This document shows, in pieces, positions 55,098 through 64,000 of a stretch of 64,000 bases of DNA (positions within the stretch are counted from its first letter, which is position 1; every line of letters begins with the position of its first letter). The position numbers and the translations under genes are program-made. The DNA lies in the NCBI RefSeq assembly GCF_003987645.1, contig NZ_NGKA01000012.1:1-64000 (forward strand), given 5' to 3'. Below the pieces are notes generated by a model that saw only the letters and a program-made list of their open reading frames with translations, ran no database searches and was not told where the DNA came from. This DNA comes from Vagococcus elongatus (GTDB lineage: Bacteria; Bacillota; Bacilli; Lactobacillales; Vagococcaceae).

Positions 55098-56333
55098 ATG
55101 AGTAAAGAAATGTTAAATGCTCTTGAAGCGTTGGAAGTAGAAAAAGGCATTTCAAAAGAAATCGTGATCGATGCTCTTGAAGCGGCGTTAGTTTCTGCTT
55201 ATAAAAGACATTATGGTCAGGCACAAAATGTACAGGTAGAATTTGATGAGAAAAAAGGAAATATCCACGTGTTTGCTGTCAAAGAAGTGACAGATGTGGT
55301 GATGGATTCTCAATTGGAAGTATCTTTAGAGGAAGCTATGAAGATAAATCCGGCTTATGAACTCGGGGACAAAATCAACTTTGAAGTAACACCGAAGGAT
55401 TTTGGGCGAATTGCTGCACAAACAGCAAAACAAGTTATTTTACAAAGGGTACGTGAAGCAGAACGTTTAATTATTTATGAAGAATTCAGTGCGTATGAAA
55501 ATGAAATCATGCAAGGGATTGTGGAACGTCAGGATCACCGCTATATTTATGTCAATCTTGGGAAAATCGAAGCGGTTTTATCCCGGCAAGACCAAATTCC
55601 AAATGAGGTCTATCAACCTCATGACCGCATTAAGGTTTATGTTTCCAAAGTGGAAAACACATCTAAAGGCCCGCAGGTTTTTGTCAGCCGCAGTCATCCG
55701 GATTTGTTAAAACGATTGTTTGAACAAGAAGTACCGGAAGTCTATGACGGTGTGGTGGAAATTGTCAATGTGGCACGTGAAGCAGGAGACCGTTCAAAGG
55801 TTTCTGTGCGTTCAGAAGATCCAAATGTGGACCCGGTGGGGACTTGTGTAGGTCCAAGAGGGCAACGGGTGCAGGCTATCGTCAATGAATTGAGAGGCGA
55901 AAATATGGACATCGTCGAGTGGGACGATGATCCGGCAGTGTATATTGCCAACGCTTTGAATCCGGCACAGGTTTTGGAAGTTAATTTTTCTGATGACAAT
56001 AATAGTCGTTCTTGTACAGTGGTCGTCCCTGATTATCAGTTATCATTAGCTATTGGCAAGCGTGGACAAAATGCACGACTGGCTGCAAAGTTAACTAATT
56101 TCAAAATTGACATCAAATCTGAATCTGATATGGAAGCTTTACGGGAACAATGGGCGGCTGAAGATGCAGCCAAAGCAGAAGAATTTGAAGAAGATATGGA
56201 TGATTTTACGGATACTGAAACTGAAGAAGGCATGGAAACAGAAGAAAACTTTCAAGCATCTGACGATGAAGCAGCAGAAGATGTGACTGAAGAAAATGAA
56301 ATTGTTGATGAGAGCTTTTCTGAGGAAGAGTGA
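55098..56333 (+). CDS. nusA: Transcription termination/antitermination protein NusA
   Basis: A 411-residue RNA polymerase-binding factor. The N-terminal polymerase-binding domain starts MSKEMLNALEALEVEKGISKE; an S1 domain and two KH domains follow (EVYDGVVEIVNVAREAGDRSKV, VGPRGQRVQAIVNELRGE with GxxG, and LAIGKRGQNARLAAKL). Residues about 350-411 form a strongly acidic low-complexity tail (EEFEEDMDDFTDTETEEGME), longer than in Bacillus. SD GGAGGATAG precedes ATG 55098. Its own leader terminator at 54525 may be its target. Confidence 0.96.
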   Translation: MSKEMLNALEALEVEKGISKEIVIDALEAALVSAYKRHYGQAQNVQVEFDEKKGNIHVFAVKEVTDVVMDSQLEVSLEEAMKINPAYELGDKINFEVTPKDFGRIAAQTAKQVILQRVREAERLIIYEEFSAYENEIMQGIVERQDHRYIYVNLGKIEAVLSRQDQIPNEVYQPHDRIKVYVSKVENTSKGPQVFVSRSHPDLLKRLFEQEVPEVYDGVVEIVNVAREAGDRSKVSVRSEDPNVDPVGTCVGPRGQRVQAIVNELRGENMDIVEWDDDPAVYIANALNPAQVLEVNFSDDNNSRSCTVVVPDYQLSLAIGKRGQNARLAAKLTNFKIDIKSESDMEALREQWAAEDAAKAEEFEEDMDDFTDTETEEGMETEENFQASDDEAAEDVTEENEIVDESFSEEE

Positions 56334-56352
56334 GAACGGAGGCAAAAAATAG

Positions 56353-56646
56353 ATGAAACAGCGTAAAGTTCCTTTAAGAAAATGTGTGGTTTCTGGAGAA
56401 ATGAAAAACAAAAAAGAGATGATACGCATTGTCCGCTCTAAAGAAGGAGAGGTATCGATCGATCCTTCAGGAAAAATGCCGGGCCGTGGTGCTTACGTTT
56501 CTATTGAGCCGGAAGTGGCAAAGAAGGCACAGACAGAAGATATTCTTTCTCGGGTACTAAATGTAAAAATTTCTGATGAATTTTATCAAGAGCTGATAGA
56601 TTATGTTACCCATCAAAAAGCAAGACAGGAATTGTTTGGAAAATGA
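56353..56646 (+). CDS. ylxR: YlxR (RNA-binding, DUF448) family protein
   Basis: A 97-residue basic protein of the YlxR family, with the N-terminal signature RKVPLRKCVVSGEMKNKKEM and the late GRGAYVS segment (MPGRGAYVSIEP). Recent work on relatives links YlxR to RNase P regulation; older work called it a nucleoid-binding regulator. ATG 56353 follows GGAGGC. Its stop codon overlaps the start of ylxQ by four bases (56643-56646), so the two are coupled. Confidence 0.93.
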   Translation: MKQRKVPLRKCVVSGEMKNKKEMIRIVRSKEGEVSIDPSGKMPGRGAYVSIEPEVAKKAQTEDILSRVLNVKISDEFYQELIDYVTHQKARQELFGK

Positions 56647-56948
56647 ATAATCGCGAAAAAGCGTTAAACTTATTAGGGATGGCCACGAGAGCAGGGAAAA
56701 TCGTTTCCGGTGAAGGGCTTGTTTTGCAAGATATCCGGGCTCGAAAAGTCCAGCTCGTACTATTAGCAGAAGATGCCAGTGCCAATACCCGAAAAAAACT
56801 CACAGATAAATGTTCTCATTATCAAATTCCTTGTTATTCACTGTTCACTCAAACTGAAATCAGTCAAGCAATTGGCAAAACACGAATGGTTTGTGGGGTG
56901 AAAGACAAAGGATTTGCTGAGAAACTAAGGGAGTTAATATCAAGTTAG
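56643..56948 (+). CDS. ylxQ: L7Ae-family RNA-binding protein YlxQ
   Basis: A 101-residue member of the L7Ae/L30e/S12e/Gadd45 family. The LLGMATRAGKIVSGEGLVLQDIR segment and VQLVLLAEDASANTRKKLTDKC are the kink-turn-binding core. The ATG at 56643 overlaps the ylxR stop codon (ATGA). The bacterial role is unclear, but L7Ae relatives bind kink-turn RNA. It is 12 bases from infB. Confidence 0.92.
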   Translation: MNNREKALNLLGMATRAGKIVSGEGLVLQDIRARKVQLVLLAEDASANTRKKLTDKCSHYQIPCYSLFTQTEISQAIGKTRMVCGVKDKGFAEKLRELISS

Positions 56949-56960
56949 GAAGGTGATTGC

Positions 56961-59654
56961 ATGGGAAAAAAAAGAATTTATGAATTAGCCAAAGAAATCA
57001 ATCAATCAAGTAAGGCGGTTATCGATAAAGCTAAAACACTTGGGATTGAAGTGAAAAATCATATGGCGACCGTTGACAGCTCTCAAGCTGAAAAGATTAG
57101 TCATGCGTTTAGAGCAAAAGCAGCTAGTCAAAAACAACAACCAGCGCAGTCCAAACAACCCTCAACACAGAAAAATCAGCAACAACAGCAAGACAATCAA
57201 GCAAGAGGGAGCCAAAAGCATCAGCAAAACCGCTCCCAGCAAATGAACAAGAAACCGACGCACCAAGCTAGTCGTTCGCAAACGGGTCATAAGCCGGCGA
57301 CAGGCCAGAGACACCCACAATCTGGCAACGAGGCTCGGACCAATCAAAACAGACAAAATAATCCGCAACAAACTACTAGCGGCAAGAAAGAGCAAACGAC
57401 TTATATGAATAAAAACCAATCAAAAAGTAGTACACAAAATAAAAATCAACAACGTCCGGCACAGAAAACTCAACATTCTAAACAAGGGGGACAACAGCAG
57501 AGCAACAGACCGCAAGGAAAAAATGTTCAGCAAGGGAACAAACCCCAAGGTCAAAATGTTCAGCAAGGGAATAAACCCCAAGGACAGAATGTCCAACGAG
57601 GAAACAAACCCCAAGGTCAAAATGTGCAACAAGGGAATAAACCCCAAGGACAAAACAAAACTAATCAGCAGCCAGCCAGAACTCAAGGGCAGGCTAAACA
57701 GCAAACCGGAAATAAACAACAAGGGGCTCAGCAAGGGGCTCAAGGTAGTAACCGTTCCAAAAATTTCCGTGGAGATAATCGTCAGCAAGGTAATTACCAA
57801 AACCGGAATAAATTTAATAAGCGGGGCAGAAAAGGGAAACAACATAGACAACAGTCTACGAAACCAGCGGTACCTGCACGTAAATTTAGAGAACTGCCTG
57901 AAGTTTTAGTCTACACTGAAGGTATGAATGTTGCTGAGATTTCAAAGAAAATATATCGTGAGCCGGCAGAAATCATTAAAAAGCTATTCATGCTTGGCGT
58001 GGTTGTCAATCAAAACCAAGCACTGGATAAGGATACTATTGAACTTTTGGCTACTGATTATGGCATCGAAGCTGAAGAAAAAGTTCAAGTTGATGTGGCG
58101 GATATTGATAAATTCTTCGAACCAGAAGCAATAATTCAAGAAAACCTAGTCACACGTCCTCCTGTTGTCACAATTATGGGACACGTTGACCATGGTAAAA
58201 CCACATTGTTGGACACTCTTCGCCACACGAAAGTTTCTTTAGGTGAAGCAGGCGGGATTACTCAGCATATTGGAGCTTATCAGATTGAGATTGAAGGAAA
58301 ACCAATCACGTTCCTTGATACGCCGGGACACGCGGCCTTTACCAGCATGCGTGCACGCGGAGCGAGTATCACTGACATTACGATTCTAGTGGTTGCCGCA
58401 GATGATGGTGTCATGCCGCAGACTGTCGAAGCAATCAATCATGCGAAAGCAGCGGATGTACCCATCATTGTTGCAGTCAACAAAATCGATAAACCTTCAG
58501 CTAATCCTGACCGGGTCATGCAGGAATTGAGTGAACACGGCTTAATTCCAGAAGATTGGGGCGGCGATACGATCTTTGTCCCAATTTCTGCTAAGTTTGG
58601 TAAAAATATTGATGACTTGCTGGAAATGATCTTGCTTGTTTCTGAAGTTCAGGAACTAAAAGCTGACCCTACACAGCGGGCAATCGGAACAGTGATTGAA
58701 GCTCGTTTGGACAAAGGAAAAGGTGCCGTAGCCACGTTGTTAGTTCAGCAGGGGACATTACGAGTCGGAGACCCAATCGTTGTGGGCAATACGTTTGGCC
58801 GTGTCCGTGTGATGACAAATGATGTGGGCCGCCGTGAAAAAGCTGCTGGACCGTCTTCACCAGTTGAAATTACTGGTTTGAATGATGTGCCACAGGCTGG
58901 AGATCATTTTGTGACATTCGAAGATGAAAAAACCGCACGTGCTGCAGGTGAAGAACGTGCAAAACGAGCAGTTCTGGAACATCGTCATGCTAATACATTG
59001 GTCACTTTGGATAACTTGTTTGAAAGTTTGAAAGAGGGAGAACTAAAAGAAGTCAATGTCATTATCAAAGCGGACGTACAAGGTTCTGCAGAAGCTTTGG
59101 CAGCAAGTCTGAAGAAAATTGATGTAGAGGGTGTCCGAGTAAAAATTGTCCACTCTGCCGTCGGAGCAATCAATGAAAGTGATATTACTCTTGCAACAGC
59201 AAGTAATGCAATCATCATTGGTTTCAACGTTCGTGCCACACCTCAGGCCAAAACTCAGGCAGAAGGGGACACAGTTGATATTCGTCTGCATCGTGTCATC
59301 TATCGTGCCATCGAAGAAATAGAAACTGCCATGAAGGGCATGCTTGATCCTGAATATCAGGAGAAGATCACCGGACAAATGGTGGTTCGCGAAACATATA
59401 AAGTATCCAAAGTCGGCACCATCGCCGGTTGTTATGTGACAGATGGGCATATCGAAAGAGATAGCGGTGTTCGTGTCATTCGTGACAGCATTGTTATTTT
59501 TGAAGGCAAGCTTGCCAGTCTGAAGCGTTTCAAAGACGACGTCAAAGAAGTCAAAGCGGGTTATGAATGCGGTGCTATGATCGAAAACTTTAATGACCTT
59601 AAAGTTGATGATGTCGTTGAAGGATTTATTATGGAAGAAATAAAAGTCGTTTAG
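56961..59654 (+). CDS. infB: Translation initiation factor IF-2
   Basis: An 897-residue translational GTPase that brings initiator tRNA to the ribosome. A conserved N-terminal helix region ([21 protein letters not shown]) is followed by a long glutamine/asparagine/glycine-rich linker (residues about 50-300) with four tandem [11 protein letters not shown] units at 57522-57653, then IF2-N ([26 protein letters not shown]), the G domain with GHVDHGKT at residues 407-414, DTPGHAAF and NKIDK, and domains II-IV. ATG 56961 follows GGAAGGTGA. The linker is unusually long and poor in the usual K/E residues. Confidence 0.96.
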   Translation: MGKKRIYELAKEINQSSKAVIDKAKTLGIEVKNHMATVDSSQAEKISHAFRAKAASQKQQPAQSKQPSTQKNQQQQQDNQARGSQKHQQNRSQQMNKKPTHQASRSQTGHKPATGQRHPQSGNEARTNQNRQNNPQQTTSGKKEQTTYMNKNQSKSSTQNKNQQRPAQKTQHSKQGGQQQSNRPQGKNVQQGNKPQGQNVQQGNKPQGQNVQRGNKPQGQNVQQGNKPQGQNKTNQQPARTQGQAKQQTGNKQQGAQQGAQGSNRSKNFRGDNRQQGNYQNRNKFNKRGRKGKQHRQQSTKPAVPARKFRELPEVLVYTEGMNVAEISKKIYREPAEIIKKLFMLGVVVNQNQALDKDTIELLATDYGIEAEEKVQVDVADIDKFFEPEAIIQENLVTRPPVVTIMGHVDHGKTTLLDTLRHTKVSLGEAGGITQHIGAYQIEIEGKPITFLDTPGHAAFTSMRARGASITDITILVVAADDGVMPQTVEAINHAKAADVPIIVAVNKIDKPSANPDRVMQELSEHGLIPEDWGGDTIFVPISAKFGKNIDDLLEMILLVSEVQELKADPTQRAIGTVIEARLDKGKGAVATLLVQQGTLRVGDPIVVGNTFGRVRVMTNDVGRREKAAGPSSPVEITGLNDVPQAGDHFVTFEDEKTARAAGEERAKRAVLEHRHANTLVTLDNLFESLKEGELKEVNVIIKADVQGSAEALAASLKKIDVEGVRVKIVHSAVGAINESDITLATASNAIIIGFNVRATPQAKTQAEGDTVDIRLHRVIYRAIEEIETAMKGMLDPEYQEKITGQMVVRETYKVSKVGTIAGCYVTDGHIERDSGVRVIRDSIVIFEGKLASLKRFKDDVKEVKAGYECGAMIENFNDLKVDDVVEGFIMEEIKVV
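57522..57653 (+). repeat. Four 33-bp tandem repeats in the infB linker
   Basis: Four units coding [11 protein letters not shown] follow directly, the third having Arg for Gln (NVQRG). The DNA is nearly identical between units (AAT-GTT-CAG-CAA-GGG-style codons with synonymous changes), which indicates recent expansion by slippage. Confidence 0.85.
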
Positions 59655-59740
59655 CCTGGAATTATCCGCGAAACTTTTACTTTTAACAAGTCAATCTTTA
59701 GTGAGCTGGAAATCAGGCTGATAAGTAAGAGGAGAAGACC

Positions 59741-60091
59741 ATGACAAAATATCGTGCACGTAGAGTAGCGCAGGAAATCCAAAAAGAAGTTAATGATATT
59801 CTGCAAAAAAAAGTTCGTGACCCTCGAGTAGAAGGAGTGACAATCACAGAAGTCTCTGTTACAGGAGATCTGCAAGAGGCAACGATTTACTACAGTACTT
59901 TATCGGATGAGGCAGAAGATGTCAAAGAAGTACAAGCTGGTTTCGATAAAGCAAAAGGTTTAATTCGTAAAGAATTAGGCGCTCGTCTGCAGATTTACAG
60001 AACACCAGAATTGTTTTTCAAGCGAGATGAGTCGGTTGCCTACGGGAGTCGGATAGACGAATTGATTCGAGAAATGAATAAAAAAGATTAA
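59741..60091 (+). CDS. rbfA: Ribosome-binding factor A
   Basis: A 116-residue KH-like protein that binds 30S precursors and aids 16S processing. The N-terminal KYRARRVAQEIQKEVNDILQKKVRDPRV and the following VTITEVSVTGDLQEATIYYS are characteristic; RTPELFFKRDESVAYGSRIDELI closes the KH fold. SD GAGGAGA precedes ATG 59741. It is the last gene of the operon, 86 bases after infB, and is followed by a terminator. Confidence 0.95.
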   Translation: MTKYRARRVAQEIQKEVNDILQKKVRDPRVEGVTITEVSVTGDLQEATIYYSTLSDEAEDVKEVQAGFDKAKGLIRKELGARLQIYRTPELFFKRDESVAYGSRIDELIREMNKKD

Positions 60092-60095
60092 TGAT

Positions 60096-60142
60096 AAAAT
60101 CCTGAGGAATTCTCTGAGAAGATTTTCTTCGGGATTTTTTTT
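60096..60142 (+). terminator. Terminator of the rimP-rbfA operon
   Basis: AAAATCC (60096-60102) pairs with GGATTTT (60132-60138), with an inner GAAGA/TCTTC hairpin, followed by a T run. It ends transcripts of the operon five bases after rbfA. Confidence 0.75.
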
Positions 60143-60285
60143 GAAAAAAATATTTTAACAAAAGTGTATGAGTTTTTTGATTTTCTGTTGTGAGTATTTA
60201 TGAAAAATTGTCAAAGATCTTTTTGACATAACCTTGCTAGTTGAAAAGGGAAGTTTTAACAGTGGTAACAACTATATGAAAATAC

Positions 60286-60314
60286 TTTAAAAGCTTTGAA
60301 AATATTGCTATAAT
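60286..60314 (+). promoter_or_regulatory. lepA promoter
   Basis: TTTAAA (60286-60291), a 17-bp spacer, and TATAAT (60309-60314) preceded by TG-C, an extended -10. It lies about 40 bases before the lepA start. Confidence 0.6.
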
Positions 60315-60352
60315 TAAACATGCTGATTGAAAAGAAAGTAGGAATTTTTTAG

Positions 60353-62188
60353 ATGGATATAGAAAAATTAAGAGAGAGGCAGAGTAAGATTCGGAATTTT
60401 TCGATTATTGCTCATATTGACCACGGGAAGTCGACGCTGGCAGACCGGATTCTCCAGCAAACTGAGACTGTATCGACCCGTGAAATGCAAGATCAATTAT
60501 TAGATTCCATGGACTTGGAAAGAGAGCGTGGCATCACTATCAAGTTGAACACAGTGGAACTTACGTATAAGGCTAAAGATGGGGAGGAGTATATTTTTCA
60601 TTTGATTGATACTCCCGGCCATGTGGACTTTACTTATGAAGTTTCTCGAAGTTTAGCTGCTTGTGAAGGAGCAATATTAGTTGTCGATGCTGCTCAAGGT
60701 ATTGAGGCACAGACGTTAGCTAATGTTTATTTAGCCGTTGATAATGACTTGGAAATACTTCCGGTCATCAATAAAATAGATTTGCCTGCAGCAGATCCTG
60801 AAAAAGTTCGTCAAGAAATCGAAGACGTTGTGGGGATTGATGCTAGTGAGGCGGTTTTGGCTAGTGCTAAAGCCGGCATAGGTATCGAAGATATTTTAGA
60901 GCAGATTGTTGAAAAAGTCCCTGCACCTACGGGAGATTTAGATGCACCTTTAAAGGCTTTGATTTTCGATTCGGTTTACGACAGCTATCGCGGGGTCGTC
61001 CTGAACATACGAGTTATAGACGGCATGGTGAAGCCCGGAGATGAAATTATGCTGATGCAAAATGGCAAGAAGTTTGAAGTAACAGAGGTGGGAATTTTTT
61101 CACCAAAACCAGTGTCGCGTGATATCTTATCGGTAGGAGATGTAGGGTATATCACAGCAAGTATCAAGACTGTCCAAGATACACAAGTCGGGGATACGGT
61201 CACTCTGGCTAACAATCCTGCCAGTGAGCCGTTGGAAGGTTACCGTAAATTAAATCCCATGGTTTATTGCGGACTCTATCCAATTGACACATCAAAATAT
61301 AATGATTTGCGTGAAGCTCTGGAAAAATTGCAATTGAATGATTCTGCTTTGGACTTTGAACCGGAAACATCTCAGGCATTGGGTTTTGGTTTCCGTTGCG
61401 GGTTCTTAGGCTTGCTCCACATGGATGTGATACAGGAACGTTTGGAACGTGAATTTAATCTGGATTTGATTACAACGGCTCCTTCAGTTATTTATCATGT
61501 TTTAAAAACAGATGGAGAAAGAATCGTCGTAGACAACCCTGCGGATTTTCCCGAACAAGGACTTATTGATTATGTAGAAGAGCCTTATGTCAAAGCATCA
61601 ATCATGGTGCCTAATGATTATGTCGGTGCAGTGATGGAATTGTCCCAGCGTAAACGGGGAGATTTTGTCACGATGGACTACTTGGATGCTTACCGGGTAA
61701 ACGTAGTGTATGAACTGCCCTTGTCAGAAATCGTCTTTGACTTTTTTGATAGATTGAAATCTCATACAAAAGGTTATGCGTCTTTGGATTATGAAATTAT
61801 TGGTTACAAACCAAGCAAATTAGTAAAAATGGAAATTTTGTTGAATGGAGAAAAAGTAGATGCATTAAGTTTCATCGTCCACAAAGAATTTGCTTACGAT
61901 CGTGGAAAAGCCATTGTCGAAAAATTAAAGGCATTGATTCCGCGCCAGCAATTTGAAGTGCCGGTGCAGGCAGCTATTGGTCAAAAAATAGTGTCCCGTT
62001 CTAATATCAAAGCGTTACGAAAAAATGTCTTGGCAAAATGTTATGGCGGGGATGTTTCTCGTAAACGTAAGTTGCTGGAAAAACAAAAAGAGGGTAAGAA
62101 ACGGATGAAATCCATCGGTTCCGTGGAAGTCCCTCAAGAAGCCTTCATGGCAGTGCTTAAGATGGATGAGGACACACCAAACAAATAA
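60353..62188 (+). CDS. lepA: Elongation factor 4 (LepA)
   Basis: A 611-residue translational GTPase that acts on stalled or slowly initiating ribosomes. G motifs are [31 protein letters not shown] and NKIDLP. The late [32 protein letters not shown] and the LepA C-terminal domain ([25 protein letters not shown], quoted by its core [18 protein letters not shown]) are specific to the family. A purine-rich AAAGTAGGAA precedes ATG 60353. It is a single gene with its own promoter. Confidence 0.96.
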   Translation: MDIEKLRERQSKIRNFSIIAHIDHGKSTLADRILQQTETVSTREMQDQLLDSMDLERERGITIKLNTVELTYKAKDGEEYIFHLIDTPGHVDFTYEVSRSLAACEGAILVVDAAQGIEAQTLANVYLAVDNDLEILPVINKIDLPAADPEKVRQEIEDVVGIDASEAVLASAKAGIGIEDILEQIVEKVPAPTGDLDAPLKALIFDSVYDSYRGVVLNIRVIDGMVKPGDEIMLMQNGKKFEVTEVGIFSPKPVSRDILSVGDVGYITASIKTVQDTQVGDTVTLANNPASEPLEGYRKLNPMVYCGLYPIDTSKYNDLREALEKLQLNDSALDFEPETSQALGFGFRCGFLGLLHMDVIQERLEREFNLDLITTAPSVIYHVLKTDGERIVVDNPADFPEQGLIDYVEEPYVKASIMVPNDYVGAVMELSQRKRGDFVTMDYLDAYRVNVVYELPLSEIVFDFFDRLKSHTKGYASLDYEIIGYKPSKLVKMEILLNGEKVDALSFIVHKEFAYDRGKAIVEKLKALIPRQQFEVPVQAAIGQKIVSRSNIKALRKNVLAKCYGGDVSRKRKLLEKQKEGKKRMKSIGSVEVPQEAFMAVLKMDEDTPNK

Positions 62189-62297
62189 GAATTTTAAAAT
62201 CGATAACCTTATTTATAAGCGTGTATAGTCCGCTGTTAATTGATAAAACTTCTTTGATAGCTGATTTTGGCTGTCACAGCGGTTGTCACAAACAAAA

Positions 62298-62341
62298 TAT
62301 GCCAAAGTGGGACATTTTATTTAAGTCTCATGATTGGCATA
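62298..62341 (+). repeat. Hairpin upstream of a 24-residue ORF
   Basis: TATGCCAA (62298-62305) pairs perfectly with TTGGCATA (62334-62341), and inside it TGGGAC pairs with GTCTCA. There is no T run, so it is not a terminator. It lies 38 bases before the small ORF at 62379 and may be a structured 5' leader. Confidence 0.5.
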
Positions 62342-62378
62342 GAATGAAAGTATCTTCTAAAAAGGAGGTACTTTTTTT

Positions 62379-62453
62379 ATGGCTAAAAAAAGTGATGGCT
62401 CAGAAATTGAATTTGCTTGTCCTGAAAAAGAAGCGCTTATCAAATTGGACTGA
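62379..62453 (+). CDS. Possible 24-residue peptide or gene remnant
   Basis: ATG 62379 lies 10 bases after a perfect AAAAGGAGG ribosome-binding site and opens a 24-codon frame (MAKKSDGSEIEF ... LIKLD) ending at TGA 62453. It has no membrane segment. The sequence between lepA and the strong terminator at 62650 therefore holds a hairpin, a strong ribosome-binding site and a short frame. It might be a peptide gene or the start of a gene truncated by mutation. Overlapping frames at 62221-62526 and 62453-62650 lack starts. Low confidence. Confidence 0.35.
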   Translation: MAKKSDGSEIEFACPEKEALIKLD

Positions 62454-62649
62454 TGGAGATGAAATCAAAAGATGTTGGTCAGGTAAAAAAATTCTGCTTA
62501 GCATCTTTTTTGTTATTTTATTATGAAAACTCATTCATTAAGAATCTTTTTAATCGTATATCCTTAAAGAATTTGATCATGAAATACAAAATGAGAGTTA
62601 AATTAAGTATGAATAGACAACCTACAAATTGCTTTAAAAACTTTATATG

Positions 62650-62713
62650 AAACGACATCAGATAGACTCTTTAAGAAAGCAAAATGAGTATCTGATGTCG
62701 TTTGTTTTATTTT
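62650..62713 (+). terminator. Strong terminator with perfect 15-bp stem
   Basis: AAACGACATCAGATA (62650-62664) pairs perfectly with TATCTGATGTCGTTT (62689-62703), with further ACTC/GAGT pairing inside, and TGTTTTATTTT follows. It faces the LacI-type gene on the minus strand and serves the plus strand. Confidence 0.9.
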
Positions 62714-62736
62714 GTGATTAAGGTTGATTTCTAGTT

Positions 62737-63717
62737 TTATAATGTTGTTTTTTTCGGGATTAATGTTGCGGCCACAACATTTTCATGAGCAATATATGTT
62801 TCCAGTGAATTTATGGCAATTTGAGCCATTAGTGGAATATTTTGATCAATTGATGTGATTGGATAAATGGCATAATCAGATACTGGGGAATTATCATATC
62901 CAATAATTTCAATATTTTCTGGAATTTTGATTCCTCTGCGAATACAATCCCTCTGAAGCATGTTGGCAATATCATCATTAGAGCAGAAAACACCGATTTT
63001 TTTGTCAGTATATTTATCTAGCAAAGTCCCCACGATAGCTGACATTGCTTTCGAAGCTATTTCCGAATAAGGATCTGTTAAATCTTCTTGGATAATCGTT
63101 TCATGAGGCATATTTCTAACTGCTAGTTCGAATCCTACAATACGCTTAAATGAGGGCCAATTTTCATAGTAGCCGTTATTTATATGGATTAACACCTCAC
63201 AGCCATCTTCAATTAATTTTTCTCCTGCAAGTTTACCACCCGTATAGTTGTCACTATTTATTTGACAGTAATTTCCTCCGGATCGTTCAATAGAAATGAT
63301 TGGAACATCAAGTTTTTCTATATCTGAAGGGCTTAAAATATGACTAAGCAAGACAATACCCTTCACCCGATAAGATTTAAGCCTATCAATCATGGCTAGT
63401 TCTTCTTCTCTTGTATCCCTTGAGGTATAGACAATAAAACTGTAATCTTTTTCTTCACCATATTGAATTAGTTGGTTCAATAGTTCCGTGTAAAAGCTAA
63501 GATGCAGTTGAGGGAAAATAATACCAACAAGGTTTGATTTTCCGGTGACTAAAATTCTTGCAACATTGTCTTGACTATAGTTAAGCTCTTGAATTGTCGC
63601 CTGAATTTTGTCCTTTGTTTTTTTTGATAATAAATGGGGTTTATTGAAATACCTTGAAACTGTAGTCAATGAAACGCCACTCTTTTCTGCAATTTCTTTT
63701 ATTCCGACTTTATCCAT
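62737..63717 (-). CDS. LacI-family transcriptional regulator
   Basis: A 326-residue repressor. The N-terminal helix-turn-helix reads VGIKEIAEKSGVSLTTVSRYFNKP and is followed by the hinge (NYSQDNVARILVTGKSN) and a periplasmic-binding-like sugar domain with VKGIVLLSHI, the NIEIIGYDNSP segment and a C-terminal QIAINSLE region. The sugar ligand cannot be read from the sequence. Its start ATG 63717 is close to its own operator and promoter at 63812-63840. A divergent or downstream sugar operon probably lies beyond the right edge. Confidence 0.88.
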   Translation of the reverse strand: MDKVGIKEIAEKSGVSLTTVSRYFNKPHLLSKKTKDKIQATIQELNYSQDNVARILVTGKSNLVGIIFPQLHLSFYTELLNQLIQYGEEKDYSFIVYTSRDTREEELAMIDRLKSYRVKGIVLLSHILSPSDIEKLDVPIISIERSGGNYCQINSDNYTGGKLAGEKLIEDGCEVLIHINNGYYENWPSFKRIVGFELAVRNMPHETIIQEDLTDPYSEIASKAMSAIVGTLLDKYTDKKIGVFCSNDDIANMLQRDCIRRGIKIPENIEIIGYDNSPVSDYAIYPITSIDQNIPLMAQIAINSLETYIAHENVVAATLIPKKTTL

Positions 63718-63811
63718 ACTCGTACCTTTCTATGCCTAATGATTGTTCCTGCAAAAAATTGTTGTTCTATTGGGAGGATTTCATCGGCTGAGATTCTAAT
63801 GTTGTACGTCT

Positions 63812-63840
63812 ATCATACAACGTTGTACGTTATATTTCAA
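63812..63840 (-). promoter_or_regulatory. LacI-type gene promoter with embedded operator
   Basis: Read on the minus strand: TTGAAA (63840-63835), a 17-bp spacer and TATGAT (63817-63812). The perfect palindrome TACAACGTTGTA (63816-63827), with central CG as in LacI-family operators, overlaps the -10 and the spacer. A second GTTGTACGT copy lies at 63801-63809, 21 bp (two helical turns) from the first at 63822-63830. Autorepression is the natural reading. Confidence 0.7.
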
Positions 63841-63846
63841 GATAAA

Positions 63847-63862
63847 ATGAAAATATTTTCAT
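63847..63862. promoter_or_regulatory. 16-bp perfect palindrome
   Basis: ATGAAAATATTTTCAT is perfectly symmetric and lies just upstream of the LacI-type promoter. It could be the binding site of another regulator for this gene or for a gene beyond the window edge. No gene is visible from 63863 to 64000. Confidence 0.45.
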
Positions 63863-64000
63863 AAAAATGAATAAAATATTTTCAGTTATCAGAAGGAGAA
63901 CAGTACTAATTTTAGTTTAATTGTGAACCACTTCTTTTACCAGCCCTTTTTGTTAATTTGACAAATGAAATTTTAAAAAGTACATCTCTTAACGATTTAC

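Noticed and set aside
62221-62526. Plus-strand 101-codon frame after lepA
   Set aside because: It runs through the hairpin and the strong ribosome-binding site of another frame and has no start signal of its own.

Overview
The window is a low-GC Firmicutes chromosome segment, most likely from the family Enterococcaceae. The evidence is gene order: aroE-aroF-aroB-aroC-tyrA-aroA-aroK-pheA followed by an LCP (Psr-type) gene, then the Bacilli blocks rbgA-rnhB-dprA-topA-trmFO-xerC-hslV-hslU-codY and rimP-nusA-ylxR-ylxQ-infB-rbfA. Strong Shine-Dalgarno sites, frequent TTG/GTG starts, extended -10 promoters and an LPxTG surface protein fit this. I cannot fix the genus. No rRNA or tRNA gene or CRISPR array was found.

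Layout. 1-2.5 kb is an insertion-sequence graveyard: the edge of an ISL3-type element, a decayed second ISL3 transposase, and a 635-bp internally deleted IS1182-type element abutting or inserted at the end of the second ISL3. 2.7-7.1 kb holds a TetR regulator and a large LPxTG surface protein with ten near-identical 73-residue repeats, both on the minus strand. 7.4-10.7 kb is a metal/redox operon: HMA chaperone, a hemerythrin-like small gene with a nonsense codon, a P1B-type ATPase with an unusual CPG motif, and a Crp/Fnr regulator, behind a near-consensus FNR-type palindrome. 10.8-13.3 kb has two unrecognised small proteins and an opine-dehydrogenase-like gene.

13.4-22.0 kb is the aromatic amino acid operon. 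Its leader is the most striking element of the window: a consensus promoter, a 21-codon leader peptide containing Tyr-Tyr-Phe-Ser-Tyr-Phe just before its stop codon, and then seven RNA segments that pair either as 1:2, 3:4, 5:6 (antiterminated) or as 2:3, 4:5, 6:7 (terminated), the last being a rho-independent terminator directly before aroE. The geometry predicts read-through when ribosomes stall at Tyr/Phe codons and termination when they reach the stop codon.

22-34.7 kb carries cell-envelope, replication and glycolysis genes (LCP, DegV, dnaE, pfkA-pyk, ctpA-like protease, lepB, an Ntn-hydrolase). 35-47 kb is the conserved rbgA-to-codY block, interrupted by a minus-strand Eis-type acetyltransferase and followed by an epimerase. 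47-54 kb has plsY, alr flanked by two tiny membrane-protein genes, cysK, a frameshifted nucleoid-associated gene, an OsmC protein and a metallophosphoesterase. 54.5-62.2 kb is the rimP-nusA-infB-rbfA operon behind a terminator-type leader, then lepA. The right end holds a structured intergenic region and a LacI-family regulator with an operator palindrome inside its own promoter.
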